A stretch of 7,800 nt of DNA from Lachnospiraceae bacterium UBA1251 (GTDB lineage: Bacteria > Bacillota > Clostridia > Lachnospirales > Lachnospiraceae), in contig DBVZ01000140.1 of the NCBI GenBank assembly GCA_002308255.1, positions 1 through 7,800 of the forward strand. Direction: 5' to 3'. Numbering within the stretch: position 1 is the first letter of the stretch; every line of letters begins with the position of its first letter. The translations under genes and the position numbers were made by a program. This document shows positions 1 to 6,067 of the stretch, one piece after another. The notes beneath the pieces were generated by a model. It saw nothing but the letters and a program-made list of their open reading frames with translations, made no database searches and was not told the origin of the DNA.

Positions 1-453
1 ATCGGGATCCGTCAGCATGGAAACACCGTCAACCGCATAGTTGTCGCCCTGGCCGACATGGCCCAGTTCAGCTTCGATGGAAACGCCGGCTGCATGGGCT
101 ACTTCAGCAAGAGCCTTCACCTGTGCGACATTGTCTTCATAGGAAAGCATGGAACGGTCAGCCATGATGCAGGTAACACCGGTACGGATACCCATGACAC
201 AGTCATTGAAAGTCGGACTGTGGTCTAAGCAGGTAGCGATGGGGATATCCACCTGGTCTGCGAAGTGTCTGATCATCTGGCGGTTGAATTCACCGTCGTT
301 AAAGTTGCCTACAAGGAAGATCAGCGGGGAATTGCTTTCTACAGCAGCTTCGATGGCACCGCGGATCAGCAGTTCATTATGGGCCGGGAGAGCCGGAACA
401 CCATAGCCGCCCTTATAGGCCTCATCCACAATTGTTTTCATGGGAACAAGCAT
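1..453 (-). CDS. Class II ketose-bisphosphate aldolase, N-terminal part
   Basis: This is the first 151 codons of a gene that continues beyond the left edge; the family is usually about 280-310 residues. Class II aldolases are cytoplasmic zinc enzymes that reversibly split fructose- or tagatose-1,6-bisphosphate into dihydroxyacetone phosphate and glyceraldehyde 3-phosphate. The TIM-barrel N-terminal landmarks are visible: GVPALPAHNE (residues 18-27), the catalytic Asp and first zinc His in LDHS (76-79), the strand CIMADRS (95-101) and IEAELGHVGQGDNY (126-139). The remaining zinc histidines lie outside the window. The start is the ATG at 453-451, preceded by AAGGAGA (468-462) at good spacing. 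Oddities against the common family pattern are HN where FN is usual near the start, LDHS for LDHG, and ADRS for IDGS. This could therefore be a diverged paralogue with another sugar bisphosphate as substrate. The family call is firm; the substrate is not. Only one of its 17 alanines is GCG. Confidence 0.88.
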   Translation of the reverse strand, partial: MLVPMKTIVDEAYKGGYGVPALPAHNELLIRGAIEAAVESNSPLIFLVGNFNDGEFNRQMIRHFADQVDIPIATCLDHSPTFNDCVMGIRTGVTCIMADRSMLSYEDNVAQVKALAEVAHAAGVSIEAELGHVGQGDNYAVDGVSMLTDPD

Positions 454-486
454 GGTCAGTTTCTCCTTTTTCTAAAATTTTATGCA

Positions 487-521
487 TATGCACGGGAATC
501 AGCACCCTGGATCCGTGCATA
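487..521 (-). promoter_or_regulatory. Inverted repeat in the aldolase leader
   Basis: Perfect 9-base arms TATGCACGG (487-495) and CCGTGCATA (513-521) flank a 17-base loop. It lies about 35 bases upstream of the aldolase start and downstream of its predicted promoter. It could be an RNA stem-loop in the leader or a two-half-site operator for a sugar-responsive regulator. It has no run of T after the stem, so it is not an intrinsic terminator. An overlapping palindrome TGCATATGCA (483-492) gives an alternative fold. Confidence 0.5.
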
Positions 522-541
522 AAAACACAATGGTTACGTTT

Positions 542-570
542 ATTTTACAGGAATTCAATGAAAAAAACAA
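542..570 (-). promoter_or_regulatory. Probable sigma-A promoter of the aldolase gene
   Basis: On the minus strand a -35 box TTGTTT (570-565) is separated by exactly 17 bases from a -10 box TAAAAT (547-542). Transcription would begin near 535, giving a leader of about 80 bases that contains the 487-521 inverted repeat. The boxes are partial consensus matches in AT-rich DNA, so this is a sequence-only prediction. Confidence 0.5.
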
Positions 571-736
571 GGGGAACACCCGCTGATTTTGATAGTTCAT
601 GGCTAAAGACAATCAATTTCCGTGATATGATGACAATGCTGCGAAGTCTGTCAGGACTTTCATGGAAGGATCAGACACCTGTAACTAAAAGTATTTTCCG
701 CCTGAATAAAACCCCTCATCTTTTTTGTGTGTATCC

Positions 737-765
737 TTGCAATTCTGTCCCTGGCCGATTATAAT
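737..765 (+). promoter_or_regulatory. Sigma-A promoter of the purine permease gene
   Basis: A -35 box TTGCAA (737-742), a spacer of exactly 17 bases and a perfect -10 box TATAAT (760-765) form a near-consensus promoter. It lies 65 bases before the permease start codon, with the predicted transcription start near 772. The leader is therefore only about 60 bases. Confidence 0.8.
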
Positions 766-783
766 GTAGTTAACACAAAAATC

Positions 784-805
784 TCCTTACACTTTCATGT
801 AAGGA
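784..805 (+). promoter_or_regulatory. Short hairpin in the permease leader
   Basis: Perfect 8-base arms TCCTTACA (784-791) and TGTAAGGA (798-805) enclose a 6-base loop just after the predicted transcription start. The ribosome binding site AAAGGA (817-822) follows 11 bases later. Placement fits an operator just downstream of the promoter or a 5' RNA-stabilising hairpin. No T-run follows, so it is not a terminator. Confidence 0.5.
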
Positions 806-830
806 TAATAAAAAGTAAAGGAATAAGAGT

Positions 831-2261
831 ATGGAAAACCTGTTTAGACTGAAGGAAAACAAGACTAATGTACGGACTGAGATCCTGGCTGGTCTTACCA
901 CGTTCATGACGATGGCCTACATCATTGCCCTGAACCCGAACCTTCTCACCGGCTTCCAGACAGGAACGCCCTTATGGAACGGTGTCTTTTTAGCTACTTG
1001 TCTGGCCTCGGCTGTCGGTACCTTCTGCATGGCCTTCCTGGCAAACAAGCCCTTTGTCATGGCTCCCGGTATGGGCCTGAACAGCTTCTTTGCCGTGGTC
1101 GTGTCAAACATTGTGGTACTGACGGGAAAGACTTATGAAAACGCCTTCCAGGCTGCCCTGTGCATCATCCTGGTAGAAGGTATCGTTTTCATCATCCTGA
1201 GTATACTGAATGTCCGTGAAAAGATCGTCACGGCCATTCCCCTGGGGATCCGCCTGGGCATCTCTCCTGCCATCGGCCTGATGCTGATGAATATCGGCTT
1301 CCGCTCCAACGCCGGTCTGTTTGGCGCAAAGGGCGAACAGTTCTGGGTCATGCGAGACTTCTTCGGAGCTATGACACCGAAGATCATCAAGGACAGCATG
1401 GACACGGCAGGTGCAGATTATCGTCAGATGGTGATGTACGTCGTGACGATGTTTATCGGCCTGTTCGTCATCATCCTGCTCGATCTTAAGGGCAAGAAGA
1501 GCGCCGTTCTCATTGGTATGATCACTGCTTCAGTCGTCCATTGGCTGTGTGAACTCATCATCCTGAACAACAACCCCTTCGCGGGATTAAAGACCGCGCA
1601 CTGGGCACCGCCGTTCAAGGATATGGCGCAGCTGACCCTGTTCAAATTCGACTTCAGAGACTTCTTCTCTATCGGCTGGTTTACAGCGATCACTCTGATC
1701 ATCACCTTCTGTATGATCGATATGTTCGATACGATCGGCACACTCGTCGGTACGGCTTCCCGCGCCGGCATGCTCGATGAGAAGGGCCAGATGCCGAAGA
1801 TGAAAGAAGCGCTCCTCGCTGACGCTGTCGGTACTGTCGCCGGTGCCTGCACCGGTACCTCCACCGTCACCACCTTCATCGAATCCGCATCCGGCGTTGA
1901 AGCGGGCGGCCGCACCGGTCTTACCGCTTTCACGACAGGCATCCTGTTCCTCGCCTGCATGTTCATTTCCCCGATCGCGGCGATCATCCCGGCTGCAGCG
2001 ACTTCTTCCGCGCTGATCTACGTCGGCGTCCTCATGATGTCCGGCCTGCAGAAGGTCAACTTCGAAGAGATCGACCAGATCGTCCCCGTCGCGCTCATGC
2101 TGATCGCGATGCCGATCTCCGGCTCCATCGGCCACGCCATCGGTATCGGCCTCATCACCTACACAGTCATCGAAGTCTTCACCGGCAAGGCAAAGAACGT
2201 TTCTGTCGTGACTTACATCATCTCCCTGCTGTTCCTGCTGAAGTTCTTCGTAGTGGCGTAA
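831..2261 (+). CDS. NCS2/AzgA-type purine permease
   Basis: This 476-residue membrane protein belongs to the NCS2 nucleobase permeases, AzgA/PbuG branch, which bring adenine, guanine or hypoxanthine into the cell with protons for purine salvage. Its length is normal for the family. Family landmarks are the N-terminal EILAGLTTFMTMAYIIALNP (17-36), APGMGLNSFF (78-87), the substrate-site region DMFDTIGTLVGTASRAGML (297-315) and ESASGVEAGGRTGL (351-364). Hydrophobic segments run almost end to end, with a more polar stretch at about 160-200. The ATG at 831 follows AAAGGA with 8 bases of spacing and a near-consensus promoter, and a strong terminator lies 66 bases past the stop. The gene appears monocistronic. 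Its codon use changes inside the gene: none of 22 alanines is GCG before base 1579, and 13 of 27 are afterwards, which suggests a mosaic. The exact purine cannot be read from sequence. Confidence 0.93.
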   Translation: MENLFRLKENKTNVRTEILAGLTTFMTMAYIIALNPNLLTGFQTGTPLWNGVFLATCLASAVGTFCMAFLANKPFVMAPGMGLNSFFAVVVSNIVVLTGKTYENAFQAALCIILVEGIVFIILSILNVREKIVTAIPLGIRLGISPAIGLMLMNIGFRSNAGLFGAKGEQFWVMRDFFGAMTPKIIKDSMDTAGADYRQMVMYVVTMFIGLFVIILLDLKGKKSAVLIGMITASVVHWLCELIILNNNPFAGLKTAHWAPPFKDMAQLTLFKFDFRDFFSIGWFTAITLIITFCMIDMFDTIGTLVGTASRAGMLDEKGQMPKMKEALLADAVGTVAGACTGTSTVTTFIESASGVEAGGRTGLTAFTTGILFLACMFISPIAAIIPAAATSSALIYVGVLMMSGLQKVNFEEIDQIVPVALMLIAMPISGSIGHAIGIGLITYTVIEVFTGKAKNVSVVTYIISLLFLLKFFVVA

Positions 2262-2326
2262 CAGATCTTTTCGGCGGCGCACAGCCCCCGGGGATTGACA
2301 GAAGCAAACTGAATATCAGACTTTAG

Positions 2327-2357
2327 AAAAAGGATTGCCTTCGGGCAATCCTTTTTT
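2327..2357. terminator. Bidirectional intrinsic terminator after the permease gene
   Basis: A perfect 8-base GC-containing stem GGATTGCC (2332-2339) / GGCAATCC (2344-2351) closes a TTCG tetraloop. It has five A's on its left and six T's on its right. Read rightward it ends permease transcription. Read leftward the stem is followed by five U's, so it can also stop transcripts coming from the helicase operon. Confidence 0.95.
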
Positions 2358-2402
2358 GTCGGAAATTTATATATCGAAAATTTATATGTCGGAAATCCAT
2401 AT
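2358..2402. repeat. Three tandem 15-bp AT-rich units
   Basis: Units at 2358-2372 (GTCGGAAATTTATAT), 2373-2387 (ATCGAAAATTTATAT) and 2388-2402 (GTCGGAAATCCATAT) lie head to tail directly behind the terminator. Units 1 and 2 differ at two bases, as do units 1 and 3. The array may be a variable-number repeat; no function is evident. Confidence 0.75.
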
Positions 2403-2434
2403 TTTTGTCCGGCGGGTGTGCAGGCATCTTCTGC

Positions 2435-2490
2435 GGGTGTGGAAGGCGGATTTCTCAGTGTTACATCTTTGTTTTTCCTCTTCCACGTCT
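2435..2490. repeat. 56-bp direct repeat, copy 1
   Basis: This copy begins GGGTGTGGAAGGC and ends CTTCCACGTCT. It matches the copy at 2506-2561 at 51 of 56 positions, with a 71-base period. Its ends are complementary (GTGGAAG 2439-2445 with CTTCCAC 2480-2486), so a transcript can form a hairpin with a 34-base loop. A shorter look-alike start, CGGGTGTGCAGGC, lies just upstream near 2413. It may be a dispersed intergenic element; one window cannot show that. Confidence 0.8.
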
Positions 2491-2505
2491 GAATTCAGAC
2501 CACTT

Positions 2506-2561
2506 GGGTGTGGAAGGCTGATTTCTCAGTGTTACATCTTTGATTTTTCTCATCCACATCT
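2506..2561. repeat. 56-bp direct repeat, copy 2
   Basis: This is the second copy of the element at 2435-2490. The five differences include one in the right terminal arm (CATCCAC 2551-2557 in place of CTTCCAC), leaving the GTGGAAG pairing with one mismatch. Another difference changes a T-G wobble of copy 1 into a T-A pair. The 15 bases between copies (2491-2505) are unrelated to the repeat. Confidence 0.8.
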
Positions 2562-2595
2562 AAAACTGTATCGTGAAGATGCAGAGAACAGTTTT
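2562..2595 (-). terminator. Weak terminator-like dyad behind the helicase gene
   Basis: Perfect 8-base arms AAAACTGT (2562-2569) and ACAGTTTT (2588-2595) surround an 18-base loop, touching the helicase stop codon at 2597-2595. On the minus strand the right side of the stem ends in TTTT. The stem is AT-rich and the loop long, so termination here would be inefficient. The strong dyad at 2327-2357 is the better stop for this operon. Confidence 0.35.
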
Positions 2596-5117
2596 CATAG
2601 GTCTACACCCTCATTTTCTCTTTTCCAAAACTCCGCGACCGCCTGCCCCACATTTGTGCTGTCGCAGATCGTGTAGCTCTTCCACTCGCGAGGGAACATT
2701 TTCTGATAGGAGGGCTGCAGGAACCGGTCGTCCATGAGCACGACCACGCCGACATCATCCGCCGTGCGGATCACCCTTCCCGCGGCCTGCAGCACTTTGT
2801 TCATCCCCGGGAAGCGGTAGGCGTAATCGAATCCGTTGACTCCCTGCGCATCCAGCGCGTTTTTGCGGATCTCGCCTTCATTGGAGACCTGCGGAAGCCC
2901 TGTCCCGACGACGATCGCGCCGATAAGCCGCTCCCCGGTCAGGTCGATCCCTTCCGAGAAGATACCTCCCATCACGCAGAAGCCGACGAGGGAGGTCCTT
3001 CCGTCGTTATTATTTTCAAAATCCTCCATGAAGATCTCGCGGTCTTCCTCCATCATATATTTTCCCTGCACGACCCAGTTGACGCCGGGAGAATCGAATT
3101 CTTCGCGGTAGATCTTAAACACGTCCGCCATCATCTTATGCGACGGGAAGAACGCGATATAATTTCCCTTCTTCGACGAGACGACGCGGCTGATCGCCGC
3201 CGCGATCCTCCGGTACTCCGCCTCCGAGCGCCGCGTATACTTCGAACTGACATCCGTCACAAGGAAAATCCCCCGCTTTCCGGGATCAAAAGGCGACTCC
3301 GCGTAGACCGCGTAATCCTCCTCTTCCGCCCCGAGCAGGTCCCTGTAATACCGGATCGGCAGGAGCGTCGCCGAGAAGAAGACGGCACCTTTCGCGCTGG
3401 CAAGGTTCTCCTTCAGGAGATCCGCCGGATCGACGCAGTACTCGTGTACGACAAACTGCCCGTCGGCGTTGATCTCCTCATAGATCACATAGTTCTCCCC
3501 GAGATATTCCGCCGTATTGACATAGGTCCGCAGCATGAAATAGACCGGCAGCAGCTCTTTTTTGAGCTCACTGTCGCGCGTTTCGTCGAGCAGTTTTTCG
3601 ATCTCTCCCATTGCCGTCAGAGCGTCAGCCATCAGCCCCTGGTCACCGGCGAGTACTCTGTACGGAATGCCGCGCTTTTCGCCCCATTCCTCTTCGAGGT
3701 CCCGCTTCATCGCAAGCATTTTCTTATTGATCTTCGAAAATGCCTTCTCCGCCCCCTTATACCGGTCCTTCACCTGCCTTCTCGCCGTCAGGATCTCTTC
3801 TTTGACCAGTTCCGCGCTGTACATGCCGCAGGCGCGGTCGACCAGATTGTGCGCCTCGTCGATCAGGAAAATGTAATCGCGCTTAGAGTGATCCGCGAAA
3901 TACCGCTTCAGCCTCGCATCCGGGTCAAATGCGTAATTATAGTCGCAGATGACCGCGTCGAGCCACAAAGACAGATCAAGGGAGAGCTCGTAGGGACAAA
4001 CTTTAAATCTCAGGGCGGCTCCCGCTATTCTCTCCCTGTCAAAGATCTTATTCTTTCGCGCAGATGCATTCCTGCCTCCCTGCTCCCTTTCTTCCGCCGT
4101 CCCGTCCTTTGAGCCTTCTTTAAGAAGCCAGAGCAGCGTCTCCGCCCGCTTCGCAAAATATCCCTCCGCGTACGGGCAGTCTGCGGGATTGCAGGACGGT
4201 TCATTCATGAAGCAGGCTTTTTCTTTTGCCGTGAGCCGGAGGGCTGTAAAGTCAAGACCTCTGTCCGCCAGGATTTCAAATGCCTCCACGGCGGCAGCCT
4301 GCGCGACGGTTCTCGCGCTCAGATAGAAGATCTTTTCCGCTTTGCGCTCTCCCACCGCCCTGACAGACGGGTACAGGACCGCCATGGTCTTTCCGATCCC
4401 CGTCGGAGCCTGCACAAATACTTTCCTTTCGTCCGTGATCGTGCGGTAGACGGCGGAAACAAGCGATTTCTGGCCTTCCCGGTAAGGAAACGGAAAGCTG
4501 AGCGTATCCATAGACAGATCCCGGCTGCGGATATGAGCTTCATAGTAATCGGCAAACTGCCTGTACTCCCCGATCAGGTCATCAAACCACTCCGTGAGAT
4601 CTTCCCTTGTCCATTCCGAGCGGAATCGTTTGATCTCCTCCTCGTCCATCTGAATATACGTGATCCGCACGTCCACACGCTCCAGGTCCTCTTTTTCAGC
4701 GAGAAAACAGGCGTAGCAAAGAGCCTGCGCGAGGTGGACCGGAACCGGCTCTTCTAAAGAATCCAGGGGAAGATAGACGCCCTTGATCTCGTCGATCACT
4801 TTATTTCCGTCAGAAAATACACCGTCGGCCCTTCCCTCCACGGTGATCGTGTAATTCTCATATTCAATTGTTTTTGAAAGGGGAACTTCGCTTTTGTAGT
4901 CCGGACCGCCCTCCGACTGCAGTCTGCGGTGCAGTCTGGCTCCTTTGAGCATCGCCTCCTGCTCGGCCCGCGCGCTCACGCGGTCATCGAGACTGCCGTC
5001 CCTGCGCAGGAACTCGACGAGTTCCCGCACAGAAAGACGGAAGGATGCTTTTTCGGCCGGCGCGGCCGCATTTTCAGAGAATGCGGAACCGGCTGCGGCG
5101 GTTCGTGAGAAATGCAT
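2595..5117 (-). CDS. XPD/Rad3-type iron-sulfur DNA helicase with N-terminal PD-(D/E)xK nuclease domain
   Basis: This 840-residue protein combines a nuclease and a superfamily 2 DNA helicase. A RecB/Cas4-like fold covers about residues 25-160: H63 in KGARLHRRL, E77, D98 in GRADGV, E110-I-K112, and Q131/Y135 in QALCYA. The helicase follows, with Walker A APTGIGKT (237-244), DEAH (420-423), SATLLP (582-587), GGIFSEGIDLTGE (717-729) and QAAGRVIRT (777-785). Four cysteines (302, 309, 314, 374) fit the 4Fe-4S domain of XPD/DinG enzymes; a charged low-complexity linker (about 334-358) sits before the fourth. Known relatives unwind 5'-to-3', so a repair or DNA-processing role is likely. The ATG overlaps the stop of the NYN gene (TAATG) and has no good Shine-Dalgarno, implying translational coupling. 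The first 25 residues are an Ala-rich extension before the conserved fold. It is not classical DinG, whose N-terminus differs. Confidence 0.93.
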   Translation of the reverse strand: MHFSRTAAAGSAFSENAAAPAEKASFRLSVRELVEFLRRDGSLDDRVSARAEQEAMLKGARLHRRLQSEGGPDYKSEVPLSKTIEYENYTITVEGRADGVFSDGNKVIDEIKGVYLPLDSLEEPVPVHLAQALCYACFLAEKEDLERVDVRITYIQMDEEEIKRFRSEWTREDLTEWFDDLIGEYRQFADYYEAHIRSRDLSMDTLSFPFPYREGQKSLVSAVYRTITDERKVFVQAPTGIGKTMAVLYPSVRAVGERKAEKIFYLSARTVAQAAAVEAFEILADRGLDFTALRLTAKEKACFMNEPSCNPADCPYAEGYFAKRAETLLWLLKEGSKDGTAEEREQGGRNASARKNKIFDRERIAGAALRFKVCPYELSLDLSLWLDAVICDYNYAFDPDARLKRYFADHSKRDYIFLIDEAHNLVDRACGMYSAELVKEEILTARRQVKDRYKGAEKAFSKINKKMLAMKRDLEEEWGEKRGIPYRVLAGDQGLMADALTAMGEIEKLLDETRDSELKKELLPVYFMLRTYVNTAEYLGENYVIYEEINADGQFVVHEYCVDPADLLKENLASAKGAVFFSATLLPIRYYRDLLGAEEEDYAVYAESPFDPGKRGIFLVTDVSSKYTRRSEAEYRRIAAAISRVVSSKKGNYIAFFPSHKMMADVFKIYREEFDSPGVNWVVQGKYMMEEDREIFMEDFENNNDGRTSLVGFCVMGGIFSEGIDLTGERLIGAIVVGTGLPQVSNEGEIRKNALDAQGVNGFDYAYRFPGMNKVLQAAGRVIRTADDVGVVVLMDDRFLQPSYQKMFPREWKSYTICDSTNVGQAVAEFWKRENEGVDL

Positions 5118-6043
5118 TATTTACCGGTCGCGACCACTTTCCGGTCATTTTTGTCGCCGATGACGGCAAGGCCCGGAATGCTGTCGATAAACTTATAGAG
5201 CTGTGTGTAGCCGTAGATTTTTACGTTGAAATCCCTGTGCGTCTTGCGGATCTCCTGACCGAGGGTGGAAAGAGCGATCTCTTTGTTCCTGCCCTTGCCT
5301 CTCTTCTTTACGATCGAGACGATCTCATCATGAATCACGTCCGCCTCGTCTTCCGTCTCAAGGCTCACTTCGATCGAATTGTTGATCCGTTTCAGCTCAA
5401 TGCCCGGGATATCCTCGAGGAACTTGGAGAGCTGGCTGTATCCGTAATTCCGGATATCGAAATCCGGATATTTGTTGCGGAGCTTGCTGCCGATCTCACC
5501 GGATCCGGTGGAGGTTTTTCCGTGGTTTTCGTTCTGGGTGATGATGTTGATGACAGCGGCCTGGATCGTCTCCTTGTCGATCGTGCTGCCGTCCTTCTTC
5601 GCGTAAATATCTTCAAGCAGGTTCTCGAGTTCCGTAAAGACCGTACAGGCCGCGCGGAACGAGTCCGGCGTCTTCTTCTCTCCCATGCCGATGACCATTT
5701 TTCCGGATTCACGGAGCCTTGAAGCAAGGCGCGTGAAATCGCTGTCGCTCGACACGATGCAGAAGCCGTCCGTGTTGTCCGCGTACAGCAGATCCATCGC
5801 ATCGATGATCAGTGCGGAGTCGGTGGCATTTTTGCCGGATGTGTTGGAGAACTGCTGGATCGGTATAATGGATTTCTCAAGCAGCTTCTCGCTCCATTTC
5901 GCGTTCGCCTGCCGTGTGAAATCGCCGTAAATTCTGCGGTATGTGATCACACCGTACTGTGAGAGCTCATCAAGGATCCCGTCAATATACCGTACGGAAA
6001 TATTGTCGGAGTCGATGAGGAGCGCAAATCTTTTGTCTTCCAT
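5117..6043 (-). CDS. NYN-domain predicted RNase with two LOTUS/OST-HTH domains
   Basis: This 308-residue soluble protein carries an N-terminal NYN (PIN-like) metal-dependent nuclease domain, about residues 5-145. The acidic sites are visible: D11 and D13 in LLIDSDN, D75 and D81 in ATDSALIIDAMDL, and D100/D102 in SSDSDFTRLA. Two LOTUS (OST-HTH) domains follow at about 158-230 and 236-305. Each has the same core, YGYSQLSKFLEDIPGIEL (200-217) and YGYTQLYKFIDSIPGLAV (277-294). LOTUS domains are known or predicted RNA-binding modules, and this NYN-LOTUS layout recalls eukaryotic MARF1, so an RNA target is the best guess. The start ATG at 6043-6041 follows GAAAGGG (6054-6048). The gene begins 24 bases after the prsW-like stop, and its TAA shares one base with the helicase ATG. 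The domain call is firm; the biological substrate is unknown. Confidence 0.92.
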   Translation of the reverse strand: MEDKRFALLIDSDNISVRYIDGILDELSQYGVITYRRIYGDFTRQANAKWSEKLLEKSIIPIQQFSNTSGKNATDSALIIDAMDLLYADNTDGFCIVSSDSDFTRLASRLRESGKMVIGMGEKKTPDSFRAACTVFTELENLLEDIYAKKDGSTIDKETIQAAVINIITQNENHGKTSTGSGEIGSKLRNKYPDFDIRNYGYSQLSKFLEDIPGIELKRINNSIEVSLETEDEADVIHDEIVSIVKKRGKGRNKEIALSTLGQEIRKTHRDFNVKIYGYTQLYKFIDSIPGLAVIGDKNDRKVVATGK

Positions 6044-6067
6044 AAAGCCCTTTCGCTTTTTTAAATA

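Larger units (their letters stand above)
454..830. other. Intergenic region between divergent aldolase and permease genes
   Basis: This AT-rich 377-base gap holds the divergent promoters and leaders listed separately. The aldolase leader and promoter occupy 454-570, and the permease promoter and leader occupy 737-830. I recognise nothing in 571-736. No purine riboswitch core is visible upstream of the permease. The 68-codon frame at 558-764 is poorly supported and is not called. Confidence 0.7.
2262..2594. other. Intergenic repeat-bearing region between convergent genes
   Basis: This 333-base gap lies between the 3' ends of the permease and helicase genes. It holds a bidirectional terminator, three 15-bp tandem units, two 56-bp direct repeats and a weak dyad, all listed separately. 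I see no credible gene. The open frame at 2335-2676 starts inside the terminator and overlaps the helicase 3' end on the other strand. Confidence 0.75.

Noticed and set aside
558..764. 68-codon open frame starting MKKTRGTPADF between the aldolase and permease genes, also readable from 432 as 110 codons
   Set aside because: It has only a weak AGGA before the ATG, no recognisable protein features, lies in AT-rich intergenic DNA and runs through the -10 box of the permease promoter.
640..830. Possible purine riboswitch before the permease
   Set aside because: I could not find the conserved junction segments or the paired loop stems, and the leader after the consensus promoter is too short.
1587..2282. 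231-codon minus-strand frame opposite the permease
   Set aside because: It is rich in Asp, Glu, Gly and Arg, as expected of the antisense of a hydrophobic GC-rich gene. The plus-strand permease accounts for the region.
2335..2676. 113-codon plus-strand frame with repeated SEIY/SKIY units
   Set aside because: It starts inside the terminator stem, the repeats come from the 15-bp DNA array, and it overlaps the helicase 3' end in antisense.
3138..4112. 324-codon plus-strand frame opposite the helicase
   Set aside because: The Arg/Leu/Val-rich antisense composition and the fully motif-supported helicase on the minus strand make it a shadow.
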